Below are positions 1-8,137 of a stretch of 64,000 nt of DNA, piece after piece. A model generated the notes under the pieces. It saw nothing but the letters and a program-made list of their open reading frames with translations. It did no database searches and was not told the DNA's origin. Positions within the stretch are counted from its first letter, which is position 1. Each line of letters begins with the position of its first letter. The translations under genes were made by a program, and so were the position numbers. The stretch comes from Peptococcaceae bacterium BICA1-7 (GTDB lineage: Bacteria; Bacillota; Desulfotomaculia; Desulfotomaculales; Desulfocucumaceae): NCBI GenBank assembly GCA_000802095.1, contig JUEB01000009.1:186001-250000 (forward strand), written 5' to 3'.

Positions 1-17
1 AGCGGGGAGATGGAGAT

Positions 18-215
18 TTGAGCCGTATGATCGCGGCATACGCGGCCTATATATCAGTTCTTATAATCATGGTAGTGTCTGCCCTCTGGGTTATGTGGGA
101 CGCCTGGAAAAACAAAAAGCCCTGGGGAGAAATACTTGCATGGGGACTTTTCTCAGGGGCGTTTGTGATCCTGGGGCCGGTTTTATACGTGCTCTGGAAA
201 AAGAAATTCGGATAG
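18..215 (+). CDS. Small two-helix membrane protein, possibly PLDc_N-like
   Basis: A 65-residue protein with two hydrophobic stretches (about residues 7-26 and 40-60), a short charged linker (WKNKKPW) and a basic C-terminus (WKKKFG). The GPVLYVLW motif of the second helix resembles PLDc_N-type small membrane proteins, but this is a weak resemblance. The start is TTG at 18, eight bases after GGGGAG (4-9); an in-frame ATG at 27 is the alternative. The reading frame entering the window ends in TGA at 19-21, overlapping this TTG, so an upstream gene may be translationally coupled. A terminator follows at 229-257. Function is unknown. Confidence 0.6.
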   Translation: MSRMIAAYAAYISVLIIMVVSALWVMWDAWKNKKPWGEILAWGLFSGAFVILGPVLYVLWKKKFG

Positions 216-228
216 ACTTACTTAATAC

Positions 229-257
229 AAAGGGCTGCTCACTGCAGCCTTATTTTT
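229..257 (+). terminator. Rho-independent terminator
   Basis: A GC-rich stem (AAGGGCTGC paired with GCAGCCTT) with a five-base loop is followed by ATTTTTAT. It closes the transcription unit that includes the small membrane protein at 18-215. Confidence 0.75.
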
Positions 258-318
258 ATATTATAATCAGTATTATAACCCGTTGGCCTTTTTTGTCTTA
301 GTTAAGTTATTTATAGCC

Positions 319-364
319 TGTAGCTATTAATAGACGCCTTAAAAAGTGTCTACTAATAGCTACA
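319..364. repeat. 17-bp inverted repeat upstream of the thiolase operon
   Basis: Arms at 319-335 and 348-364 pair over 17 bp with one mismatch around a 12-base loop. The sequence is AT-rich and has no following T run, so it is not a classical terminator. It lies about 140 bp upstream of the thiolase start and could be an operator or an mRNA hairpin. Confidence 0.5.
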
Positions 365-503
365 CAAATTATATTTATATAATCTCCAAAATAGCGCCAT
401 CAGGCTATTTGTTTGAATTTGAAGATATGGTATGAAAATTGCTATATAATATTTTATACTTTCTGAATATTGGGTCATAAATTTTGTACAGGAGATGGTA
501 GGA

Positions 504-1682
504 TTGGGGAAAACCGTTATAGTAAGCGCTGCCAGAACGCCCTTCGGTAGGCTTGGAGGGGAGATTTCCTCCCTCAAGGCCGTGGATCTGGGCGGAATAG
601 CCATAAGGGAGGCCATTAAAAGGGCCGGTATTGAGGACTCCACCATTGACAATGTAATTATGGGAATGGTCCTCCAGGGCGGGGCAGGGCAAATTCCTTC
701 CCGTCAGGCCACCATAAAGGCCGGGTTGCCCTGGGAGGTCCCTTCGGAGACCATCAACAAGGTCTGCGCCTCGGGCCTGCGCAGTGTGACCATGGGAGAT
801 CAGGCCATTCGGTGCGGTGATGCCGGTGTAATTGTGGCCGGGGGGATGGAGAGCATGAGCAATGCCCCCCATTTTGTCAGGGCCAGGTGGGGTCTAAGGA
901 TGGGTGACGGGAAGCTCACCGACCTGATGGTGCACGACGGGCTGTGGTGCGCCTTCCATGACAAGCACATGGCCGTCCACGGGGGAAAAGTGGCCCGGGA
1001 GTACGAGGTATCCCGGGAGGAGCAGGACCAGTGGGCGCTGAGAAGCCACCAACTGGCGGTGGCCGCCCAGGACAAGGGGCTTCTGGACTGGGAAATAGTG
1101 CCAACGCCGGTGCCCCAGAAAAAAGGAGATCCCGTTTTGGCCGCCAGGGATGAAGGCCCCCGCCGGGACACCTCCATCGAGGCGCTGAGAAGGCTGCCGG
1201 CTTTATTCGATCCGGAAAACACCGTTACCGCGGGGAACGCCCCGGGTGTCAACGACGGGGCCGGGGCACTGGTGATCATGGCGGAGGAAAAGGCCGCCGG
1301 GCTGGGCATTAAGCCTCTGGCCACCATACTGGGACACGCCTCGGTATCACGGGAGGCTGCCTATATCGCCACCGTCCCGGGGCTTGCCATCAACAAGCTG
1401 CTGACGGCTAAGGGAATGAAGTCCGATCAGGTGGACCTCTATGAAATAAACGAGGCCTTTGCGGCAGTGACACTGGTAAGTTCTAAAATTTCGAATATCC
1501 CCCATGACCGCATAAATATAAACGGCGGCGCGGTGGCCTTCGGGCACCCCATAGGGGCCAGCGGGGCCAGAATACTGATGACCCTTATCAGCCAGCTGAG
1601 GCGCAGGGGCGGAGGCGCCGGAGTGGCGGCCATATGCAGCGGCGCCGCCCAGGGGGATGCGGTTCTTTTGAAAGTAGAGTGA
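504..1682 (+). CDS. Acetyl-CoA C-acetyltransferase (thiolase)
   Basis: Condenses or cleaves acyl-CoA with acetyl-CoA (beta-ketothiolase). All three catalytic elements are visible: Cys88 in NKVCASG, His348 in GHPIGASG and Cys378 in [13 protein letters not shown] is also present. With the TTG start at 504 the length (392 residues) is typical of the family and the N-terminus reads [20 protein letters not shown] at 490-494 is nine bases from this TTG but would sit directly against the ATG at 495, so TTG is preferred. It is first in a + strand run with acyl-CoA dehydrogenase and methylmalonyl-CoA mutase genes, which suggests fatty-acid, propionate or branched-chain acyl-CoA metabolism. Exact chain-length preference cannot be read from the sequence. 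Confidence 0.93.
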   Translation: MGKTVIVSAARTPFGRLGGEISSLKAVDLGGIAIREAIKRAGIEDSTIDNVIMGMVLQGGAGQIPSRQATIKAGLPWEVPSETINKVCASGLRSVTMGDQAIRCGDAGVIVAGGMESMSNAPHFVRARWGLRMGDGKLTDLMVHDGLWCAFHDKHMAVHGGKVAREYEVSREEQDQWALRSHQLAVAAQDKGLLDWEIVPTPVPQKKGDPVLAARDEGPRRDTSIEALRRLPALFDPENTVTAGNAPGVNDGAGALVIMAEEKAAGLGIKPLATILGHASVSREAAYIATVPGLAINKLLTAKGMKSDQVDLYEINEAFAAVTLVSSKISNIPHDRININGGAVAFGHPIGASGARILMTLISQLRRRGGGAGVAAICSGAAQGDAVLLKVE

Positions 1683-1688
1683 CTGATT

Positions 1689-1911
1689 GGTCGGGAGACT
1701 GCCAGGAGGTAATACCTTCGGTCAGAAGACAGGATTTTGCATGAGTTGCTTTTATGCTTAACTCTGGTCTTTATATTCACATTTGTACAGCTAATAAGAA
1801 ATACCCTGGCAACTCCTGTCTCCTGTCTCCTGTCTCCTGACCTGAAAGCAATGCTGTTTAGCCTGTCTCCTGACCAAGGAGCAATGCCTGTTAGCAGTCT
1901 CCCTGCCCGTA
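1689..1911. repeat. Dispersed short-word repeat element, family A copy 1
   Basis: This segment between the thiolase and acyl-CoA dehydrogenase genes has inverted ends: GGTCAGAAGACAGGA (1720-1734) faces four tandem CTCCTGT-type heptamers ending in TGACC (1813-1842). More words of the same type flank it (1689-1700, 1863-1874, 1895-1903). Related copies lie at 21549-21669 and 56310-56545. It contains no convincing gene. Confidence 0.7.
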
Positions 1912-1938
1912 AAGAATTACCTGAAAGGAGGAATAGAA

Positions 1939-3084
1939 ATGCCCCTTCACCTAACCGATGAGCAGAAAATGATGAGAGACATGGTGCGCAAGCTGGCACA
2001 GAACGAAATAGCCCCCAGGGCGGCGCAGTACGACAGCTCCCACCAGTTCCCCTGGGAGAATATTAAAAAGATGTCCGAGCTGGGCCTTATGGGAGTGCCC
2101 ATACCAGAAGAGTGGGGCGGCGCGGGCTGCGACTTTCTAACCTATATACTGACCATCGAGGAAATATCCAGGGCCTGTGCCTCCACCGGGGTTATACTGG
2201 CGGTGCACACCTCGGTGGGCACCTTCCCAATCCTGCTTTTCGGGACCGAAGAACAAAAGAAAAAATACGTTCCCAAACTGGCGGCAGGAGAATATATAGG
2301 GGCTTTCGCCCTCACTGAGCCCAATGCCGGCTCCGACCCTTCAAGGCTGGCTACCACTGCCCGGCTGGAAGGGGACCATTATATTGTTAACGGATCAAAA
2401 ATATTCATTTCCAACGCCGGTGTGGCAGAGGTGTACGTGACATTTGTCCGTACCGATCCGGACAGCAAGGGGCATAGAGGCATCACCTGTCTTCTGGTGG
2501 ATAAGGACACTCCCGGTTTTTCAGTGGGTAAGATTGAACATAAAATGGGCATGCACGCAGACCTGACCGGAGAGCTGATTTTTGACAACGCACACGTGCC
2601 CAAAGAAAACCTGCTGGGGGTGGAAGGCAACGGCTTTAGTGTGGCCATGGCCCTGCTGGACGGCGGAAGGATCGGCATTGGGGCCCAGGGACTGGGCATA
2701 GCCCAGGGAGCCTACGACGCCGCCCTGGACTACGCCAGGCAGAGGGTCCAGTTTGGCAAGACCATCATAGAGCATCAGGCCGTGGGCTTTATGCTGGCCG
2801 ATATGGCCACCCGCATAGACGCGGCCCGGATGCTGGTATACCGGGCCGCCAGGCTCAAGGACATGGGACTCCCCCTTTCCAAGGAGGCCTCCATGGCCAA
2901 GATGTTCGCCACCGACACCGCCATGGCTGTTACCACCGACGCCGTGCAGATACTGGGGGGCTACGGCTACTGCAGTGAGTACCCGGTAGAAAGAATGATG
3001 AGGGATGCCAAGATAACCCAGATATATGAGGGCACCAACCAGATACAACGACTGGTAATAGCCAAGCAAATTATGAAAGAATAA
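1939..3084 (+). CDS. Acyl-CoA dehydrogenase (short/branched-chain type)
   Basis: A FAD-dependent acyl-CoA dehydrogenase of 381 residues, the usual length for the butyryl-CoA / isovaleryl-CoA group. The conserved [11 protein letters not shown] flavin-binding stretch lies near residue 120, and the C-terminal [10 protein letters not shown] segment carries Glu364, which aligns with the catalytic base of short-chain acyl-CoA dehydrogenases. An AAGGAGG ribosome site lies nine bases before the ATG. No etfAB is adjacent, so the electron acceptor is encoded elsewhere. In context it could oxidise butyryl-, isobutyryl- or 2-methylbutyryl-CoA; the substrate is not decided by what is visible. Confidence 0.93.
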   Translation: MPLHLTDEQKMMRDMVRKLAQNEIAPRAAQYDSSHQFPWENIKKMSELGLMGVPIPEEWGGAGCDFLTYILTIEEISRACASTGVILAVHTSVGTFPILLFGTEEQKKKYVPKLAAGEYIGAFALTEPNAGSDPSRLATTARLEGDHYIVNGSKIFISNAGVAEVYVTFVRTDPDSKGHRGITCLLVDKDTPGFSVGKIEHKMGMHADLTGELIFDNAHVPKENLLGVEGNGFSVAMALLDGGRIGIGAQGLGIAQGAYDAALDYARQRVQFGKTIIEHQAVGFMLADMATRIDAARMLVYRAARLKDMGLPLSKEASMAKMFATDTAMAVTTDAVQILGGYGYCSEYPVERMMRDAKITQIYEGTNQIQRLVIAKQIMKE

Positions 3085-3109
3085 ATATTACTGCGAAGGG
3101 AGACTTCAA

Positions 3110-3643
3110 ATGAACCTGCCTAGAAGAGGCTGCCTGCAGGTCTACACCGGCAACGGGAAGGGTAAAACCACCGCTTCCCTGGGACTGACCCTGAGGTCGG
3201 TGGGGCACGGGCACAAGGTCTTTATCATCCAGTTCATGAAGGGTAGCGACAATTACGGAGAGCTGGAGGCCGCCAGAAAGTACCTGCCCGGTGTCACCAT
3301 TGAGCAGTACGGGCTGGAAACCTTTGTGAGCAGGGAAAACCCCTCCCCGGAGGACAGGGAACTGGCCCAGAAGGGCATAGCCAGGGCCCGGGAAATAGTG
3401 GCCGGGGGTGAACACGACCTGGTCATACTGGATGAGCTGAATGTTGCCCTTGACTACAACCTGGTTACCCTGGACCAGGTGATGGACCTTATCAGCGCCA
3501 GGCCCACCCAGGTTGAGCTGGTGCTTACCGGCCGGGGGGCCCACCAGAAGGTTATCGAGGCCGCCGACCTGGTTACCGAGGTTACCCTGGTCAAACACCC
3601 CTTCTATAAGGGCATAGAGGCCCGTGAAGGAATTGAGTACTAG
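3110..3643 (+). CDS. cobO: Cob(I)alamin / corrinoid adenosyltransferase, CobA/CobO type
   Basis: Transfers the adenosyl group of ATP to cobalt(I) of the corrinoid, making the AdoCbl used by methylmalonyl-CoA mutase. The P-loop is visible near the N-terminus (YTGNGKGKTTAS, about residues 10-21), followed by the family's FIIQFMKG and the ILDELN stretch. At 177 residues it matches the CobO/BtuR family length. It sits between the dehydrogenase and meaB, 25 bp and 12 bp from its neighbours, so a local role in cofactor supply or repair for the downstream mutase is likely (inference). Confidence 0.92.
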   Translation: MNLPRRGCLQVYTGNGKGKTTASLGLTLRSVGHGHKVFIIQFMKGSDNYGELEAARKYLPGVTIEQYGLETFVSRENPSPEDRELAQKGIARAREIVAGGEHDLVILDELNVALDYNLVTLDQVMDLISARPTQVELVLTGRGAHQKVIEAADLVTEVTLVKHPFYKGIEAREGIEY

Positions 3644-3655
3644 CGGGGTGATAAA

Positions 3656-4609
3656 ATGGCTGACCATGTAGACAGGCTTCTGGAGGGAGACCGCAGAAGC
3701 GCGGCAAAGCTGATAACCCTTATTGAAAATGAGCTTCCTGAAAAAGAAGAGATCATCAGGAGGATCTATCCCCATACCGGAAAAGCCCATGTTATAGGCG
3801 TAACCGGCTCCCCGGGGGCCGGCAAGAGCTCCCTCATAGACCGGCTGGTGGGCACATTAAGGTCTGAAGATCTTAGGGTGGGGGTCATTGCGGTAGACCC
3901 CAGCAGCCCCTTCTCCGGGGGGGCCCTTCTGGGTGACCGGATAAGGATGCAGGAGCACGCCCTGGACAGAAAGGTTTTCATCCGCAGCATGGGCACCAGG
4001 GGAACTTTAGGGGGGCTTTCCAGGGCCACCAAGGATGTGGTCAAAATACTGGACGCCTATGGCAGCGATGTAATACTTATTGAAACGGTGGGCGTGGGCC
4101 AGACCGAGCTGGACATAATGCACTACGCAGACAGCACCGTGGTGGTCTTAAGCCCGGGGGCCGGTGACCGCATACAGGCCATGAAGGCCGGGATAATGGA
4201 AATAGCCGACCTTTTTGTTATAAACAAGTGCGATACCGCCGATGTCACAAGGATTAAAAATGATATTGAAAATATGATTGACTTAAGCCCCCTGGCCAAG
4301 AATTGGCGTCCTCCGGTACTGAAGACTTCGGCCTTTACTGGAGACGGCATAGGAGGCCTTTGGGATAAGCTGAAAGAACACAAGAACTATAAAAACAGCT
4401 GCGGCAGCTCTGCCACGGATTCCCATAAGCTTAAGTCCGAGCTGCTTGAAATAATGAATGGCAAGGTGATGGCACGGCTAAACACCGGGGCGCTGTCCAA
4501 CGGCAAAATGGACGAAATAATAGACAGCGTTCTGGAGCGCCGGATTGACCCTTACACAGCCGCCGACACCCTTTTGGAAAAATTAATCTGCTTCCGGGAA
4601 GGAGCATGA
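3656..4609 (+). CDS. meaB: Methylmalonyl-CoA mutase-associated GTPase MeaB
   Basis: G-protein chaperone (ArgK/MeaB family) that gates adenosylcobalamin loading and protects methylmalonyl-CoA mutase from inactivation. The Walker A motif GVTGSPGAGKSS is near residue 44, with IDPSSP-like switch (VDPSSPFSGGALLGDRIRM), the ETVGVGQTE stretch and NKCD for guanine specificity. Its 317 residues match the family. The stop is three bases before the mutase start, so the two are probably translationally coupled. A second, longer MeaB homologue lies at 28781-29983. Confidence 0.95.
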   Translation: MADHVDRLLEGDRRSAAKLITLIENELPEKEEIIRRIYPHTGKAHVIGVTGSPGAGKSSLIDRLVGTLRSEDLRVGVIAVDPSSPFSGGALLGDRIRMQEHALDRKVFIRSMGTRGTLGGLSRATKDVVKILDAYGSDVILIETVGVGQTELDIMHYADSTVVVLSPGAGDRIQAMKAGIMEIADLFVINKCDTADVTRIKNDIENMIDLSPLAKNWRPPVLKTSAFTGDGIGGLWDKLKEHKNYKNSCGSSATDSHKLKSELLEIMNGKVMARLNTGALSNGKMDEIIDSVLERRIDPYTAADTLLEKLICFREGA

Positions 4610-4612
4610 AAA

Positions 4613-6274
4613 ATGAGTGATAAAATGGACAATATTCGCAAGAACTGGGAAGAATGGCTGGAGTCAAGAAGCAAAATGACCGACAGGGACTTTAAGTATG
4701 AAACCGTGTCAGCTCTTCCGGTTAACGACCTGTATACACCCCTGGACATTGAAAAAATGGACTACCAAAAAGACCTGGGCATGCCGGGTCAGTACCCCTA
4801 CACCAGAGGCGTGCAGGGCAACATGTACCGGGGGAGACTCTGGACCATGCGCCAGTTTGCCGGTTTCGCCACCGCCAAGGAATCCAATGAGAGGTACAAG
4901 TACCTTCTCTCCAAGGGGCAGACCGGACTTAGTGTGGCCTTTGACATGCCCACCATTATGGGCTATGACAGCGACCACCCCCGGGCCTTTGGTGAGGTGG
5001 GCCGGGTAGGGGTGGCCATTGACTCTCTTGCAGACATGGAAACACTTTTTGGCGGGATACCCCTTGACAAGGTCAGCACCTCCATGACCATTAACGCACC
5101 CGCCTCCATATTATGGTGTATGTATATAGCCACCGGGGAGAAGCAGGGAGTGCCGTCGGAAAAGCTAACAGGCACCATCCAGAATGATATACTGAAGGAA
5201 TATATAGCCCAGAAGTCCTGGATATTCCCCCCACACCCTTCCATGAGGCTTATTACCGACATATTCGCCTATGCCACAAAACATGTTCCCAAGTGGAACA
5301 CCGTCAGCATAAGCGGCTACCATATAAGGGAGGCCGGTTCAACGGCGGCCCAGGAGCTGGCCTTCACCCTGGCCGACGGCTTCGCCTATGTTGAGGCCGG
5401 AATGGCGGCGGGCCTGGATGTGGACCAGTTTGCCCCCAGGCTTTCCTTCTTCTTCAACGCCCACATCGACTTCTTTGAGGAAATAGCCAAGTATAGAGCC
5501 GCCAGGCGCATCTGGGCAAGGCGCATGAAAGAAAAGTACGGCGCCAGGAGCCCCAAGTCCTGGATGCTGCGCTTCCATACCCAGACCGCAGGCTGCAGCC
5601 TTACCGCACAGCAGCCTGAAATAAACATTGTCCGTACTGCCTATGAGGCGATGTCGGCGGTGCTGGGAGGCACCCAGTCGCTGCACACCAACTCCATGGA
5701 CGAGGTGCTGGCCCTGCCCACTGAAAAGGCCGTCCAGATAGCCCTGCGCACCCAGCAGATACTGGCCTTTGAAACAGGGGCGGCCAACGTCATTGACCCT
5801 CTGGCCGGGTCCTATTTCGTGGAGGCACTGACCAACAAAATGGAAGAGGAAGCAGAAAAGTATTTCGAGGAAATAGACCGCAGGGGCGGGGTGCTGGCCG
5901 CCATCGACCAGAACTTCTTCCAGCAGGAAATAGCTGACGCCGCCTACCAGTTCCAGAGGGCGGTAGACAGGAAAAAACGCATCATGGTGGGTGTCAACGA
6001 ATTTATTGACGAAGACGAGCAGATTGAAATTGACATTCTGAAAATAGACCCGCAGATTGAAAGAGATCAGGCGGCCAGGGTGCAGAAGGTCCGCAGCGAC
6101 AGGGACAACCTGCGCACCGGGGACGCCCTGGACTCCCTCAGAAAAGCGGCCTCGGGGACTGAAAACCTGATACCCTATATTCTGGAGTGCGTCAGGTCCT
6201 ATGCCACCGAGGGCGAGATTATTCAGGTGATGCGTGAGGTATTCGGGGAATTCAAGGAAAAGCCCATCTTTTAA
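4613..6274 (+). CDS. mcmA1: Methylmalonyl-CoA mutase, catalytic (large) subunit
   Basis: AdoCbl-dependent isomerase interconverting methylmalonyl-CoA and succinyl-CoA. At 553 residues it holds the TIM-barrel substrate domain only; the B12 domain is the separate next gene. Recognisable blocks are [35 protein letters not shown] and [11 protein letters not shown]. Tyr72 (in MYRGR) and Arg212 (in PSMR) appear to match the Tyr/Arg pair that in established work separates methylmalonyl- from isobutyryl-CoA mutases, favouring methylmalonyl-CoA; that alignment was done by eye. The ATG at 4613 follows meaB by three bases with GGAGC upstream. The split-subunit layout is usual in Clostridia and archaea. 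Confidence 0.93.
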   Translation: MSDKMDNIRKNWEEWLESRSKMTDRDFKYETVSALPVNDLYTPLDIEKMDYQKDLGMPGQYPYTRGVQGNMYRGRLWTMRQFAGFATAKESNERYKYLLSKGQTGLSVAFDMPTIMGYDSDHPRAFGEVGRVGVAIDSLADMETLFGGIPLDKVSTSMTINAPASILWCMYIATGEKQGVPSEKLTGTIQNDILKEYIAQKSWIFPPHPSMRLITDIFAYATKHVPKWNTVSISGYHIREAGSTAAQELAFTLADGFAYVEAGMAAGLDVDQFAPRLSFFFNAHIDFFEEIAKYRAARRIWARRMKEKYGARSPKSWMLRFHTQTAGCSLTAQQPEINIVRTAYEAMSAVLGGTQSLHTNSMDEVLALPTEKAVQIALRTQQILAFETGAANVIDPLAGSYFVEALTNKMEEEAEKYFEEIDRRGGVLAAIDQNFFQQEIADAAYQFQRAVDRKKRIMVGVNEFIDEDEQIEIDILKIDPQIERDQAARVQKVRSDRDNLRTGDALDSLRKAASGTENLIPYILECVRSYATEGEIIQVMREVFGEFKEKPIF

Positions 6275-6297
6275 TACTAAACTGTGAGGTGTGACAT

Positions 6298-6699
6298 ATG
6301 GCCAAAAAAATAAGAGTGCTGGTGGCGAAACCAGGGCTGGACGGACATGACAGGGGCGCCAGGGTTATAGCCCGGGGCCTCAGGGACGCCGGGATGGAAG
6401 TGGTTTACACCGGACTGCACCAGACTCCGGAGCAAATAGTAGAGGCAGCCATTCAGGAAGACGTTGACGTGGTGGGACTAAGCGTGCTCTCCGGGGCACA
6501 GATGACCATTTTCCCCAGGATATGCGAGCTTCTTAAGGAAAACGGGGCTGAGGACATAATGGTCATAGGGGGCGGCACGGTTCCCGCAGATGATGTCAAA
6601 GAGCTTAAAAACGGCGGCTGGGCCAAAGAAATATTCACCCCCGGCACCACCCTGGAGACCATTGTGGAGTGGATAAACTCGAACGTTAATACGGACTAG
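6298..6699 (+). CDS. mcmA2: Methylmalonyl-CoA mutase, cobalamin-binding (small) subunit
   Basis: A 133-residue B12-binding domain. The DxHxxG cobalamin signature is DGHDRG with the cobalt-ligating His17, followed by VGLSVLSG and the GGGTVP stretch that cradles the nucleotide tail. It would assemble with the catalytic subunit encoded 23 bp upstream. A strong terminator follows directly (6706-6731), closing the operon. No methylmalonyl-CoA epimerase gene is present in the operon. Confidence 0.95.
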   Translation: MAKKIRVLVAKPGLDGHDRGARVIARGLRDAGMEVVYTGLHQTPEQIVEAAIQEDVDVVGLSVLSGAQMTIFPRICELLKENGAEDIMVIGGGTVPADDVKELKNGGWAKEIFTPGTTLETIVEWINSNVNTD

Positions 6700-6705
6700 G
6701 CACAT

Positions 6706-6735
6706 AAGGCCGCGGCTTACACCGCGGCCTTTGTA
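6706..6735 (+). terminator. Rho-independent terminator of the methylmalonyl-CoA operon
   Basis: Perfect 10-bp stem AAGGCCGCGG / CCGCGGCCTT with a six-base loop, followed by a short T-rich tail (TTGTAT), seven bases after the mutase small-subunit stop. Confidence 0.85.
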
Positions 6736-6771
6736 TCACTGTCTTTCAAGCCTTAACCATAGGTCCTTTTT

Positions 6772-6801
6772 AAGCCACAGAGGACACAGAGCACACAGAG
6801 G
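6772..6801. repeat. CACAGAG-type dispersed repeat, left copy
   Basis: CCACAGAGGACACAGAGCAC and onward, built of CACAGAG words. An inverted copy at 8025-8050 closes a segment of about 1.28 kb holding two small genes; a matching pair occurs at 17297-17422. Confidence 0.8.
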
Positions 6802-6877
6802 TTTTTAAGACCTTCTTGAATGCTTTAAGAAGTTTTTATTAATATGGATTGGAAAAAGCAACCCTTACTCCTAAGAA

Positions 6878-7090
6878 TCACTTATCCAGCTCTTTATAAG
6901 AAACGATAGTCAGACAAAAAAAGGGTGAAGGCATAAAATCAACAAGAAATACTTCATCTGATTGTTTTTCCAGTTCTGTAATGATGCTTGAAAACTCATC
7001 AATCAGGCGCTGCTTGGGATATATGTTATTCATTTTTAAATTTGTTAACAACTTTTTCTTTTTAATTTTCACATGAAAAGTTTTATCCAT
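6878..7090 (-). CDS. Unrecognised small protein
   Basis: A 70-residue protein with a lysine-rich N-terminal third (VKIKKKKLL) and a hydrophobic end (VFLVDFMPSPFFCLTIVSY). There is no recognised domain. GGAGG lies about seven bases before the ATG, which supports a real gene. It lies inside the segment bounded by inverted CACAGAG repeats together with the gene at 7342-7779, and its AT-rich base composition differs from the operon to its left. Function unknown. Confidence 0.55.
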   Translation of the reverse strand: MDKTFHVKIKKKKLLTNLKMNNIYPKQRLIDEFSSIITELEKQSDEVFLVDFMPSPFFCLTIVSYKELDK

Positions 7091-7215
7091 TATTTAACCT
7101 CCACTACCGTTCCTTTTAAACATGCTTACTTTATGCACTTTCCGGCAGGATTAAAGGCAAACAGCCGGACAGTTACGGTAAACGACACATTGGTATATAT
7201 TACCTCTATAAGTAT

Positions 7216-7250
7216 AAAAATCCTTCCGTAAAAACAGAAAGATTTTCATT
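7216..7250 (-). terminator. Terminator-like hairpin, copy 1
   Basis: Read on the minus strand, an imperfect stem (AATCTTTC with GGAAGGATT) is followed by a T run. It would end the transcript of the gene at 7342-7779. A nearly identical hairpin occurs at 7955-7996. Confidence 0.5.
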
Positions 7251-7341
7251 AGGGAATGACCAATGGGCTACTTCGACCAATCGGAAATGCACCCCTGACC
7301 TCCTTCCGACAGAATAATCATTTCAGTATAAGCTATTTTCA

Positions 7342-7779
7342 TTAAAAAGGGATTACCTCGTCCTCATCATCCACAGAATCCACAGATGAATCGGACCTAT
7401 CAAACTTCATCTCTTCCCAGGTCACTCCATAAGGTGCGCCGCCTAACGTGTACCCCGCTATATAGAAAAACTGGTCATCCGACTCAAAAAGCATAGCTAT
7501 CTCTTTATCCCGGTTAATCCTTTTTGGTTCTTTTCTTTGTCTTATTCGGTCTTCAATACTATTTTTTAATTGCTCTATATATTGAGCTGAAATCTGATAT
7601 CCCAGTAATTCCAGTTCTTTAACCGCACAAAGTAAATCCACTGCAAAATGTTTTGCGTAACCCCTGACTATGTTTTTTCCAGTATACAAAGGCAGCCAGT
7701 GTTTGGCTGCCTGAAGCCGCGCAGGCCTCTTCATCCGTTTATGACGTGGAACAGATGAGTTATTCTTTCTTTTCCCCAT
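7342..7779 (-). CDS. Unrecognised acidic-tailed protein
   Basis: A 145-residue protein with a very basic N-terminus (KRKNNSSVPRHKRMKRPARLQ), a mixed middle (LLCAVKELELLGYQIS, EQLKNSIEDRIRQRKEP) and a strongly acidic C-terminus (DRSDSSVDSVDDEDEVIPF). The basic head followed by acidic tail would suit a nucleic-acid or protein-binding small protein, but I do not recognise the family. It is flanked by similar hairpins and lies inside the repeat-bounded segment, so it may be accessory DNA. Confidence 0.6.
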   Translation of the reverse strand: MGKRKNNSSVPRHKRMKRPARLQAAKHWLPLYTGKNIVRGYAKHFAVDLLCAVKELELLGYQISAQYIEQLKNSIEDRIRQRKEPKRINRDKEIAMLFESDDQFFYIAGYTLGGAPYGVTWEEMKFDRSDSSVDSVDDEDEVIPF

Positions 7780-7954
7780 ATTTACTCCAGTCCGTTTTAT
7801 ACATAAGAGCTTTTTTCACATATATCATATCACTTTTTTGGTATATTTTTTAAATACCAGGCTATGGTTATCAAATAACCGTTTTCGTTTGTTAGTCTAC
7901 AGAATTTAAAAACAATTCCTATAATGGCAATCTCATATTACATATAACTGTCGA

Positions 7955-7996
7955 AATAAAAAAATCCTTCCGTAAAAAAGGAAAGATTTTTTCAAG
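7955..7996 (-). terminator. Terminator-like hairpin, copy 2
   Basis: On the minus strand AAATCTTTCC pairs with GGAAGGATTT and is followed by TTTTATT. It lies downstream of the cysteine desulfurase-like gene (ends 8138) and is almost the same sequence as the hairpin at 7216-7250, in the same orientation. Confidence 0.55.
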
Positions 7997-8024
7997 AAAA
8001 GGCTGATTAATCTAACTTACATAT

Positions 8025-8050
8025 CTCTGTGATCTCTGTGTCCTCTGTGG
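8025..8050. repeat. CACAGAG-type dispersed repeat, right (inverted) copy
   Basis: The reverse complement of these 26 bases is identical to 17299-17324 and near-identical to 6774-6801. With the left copy at 6772 it forms an inverted pair around two small genes. Confidence 0.8.
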
Positions 8051-8137
8051 CCGAAAATGACATTCATGGAAAGCATGCAGGTTTTTAACCTCTGTGGCAA
8101 GCGAAACTTCCAACTTCTAACTTCCGGCCTCCAACCT

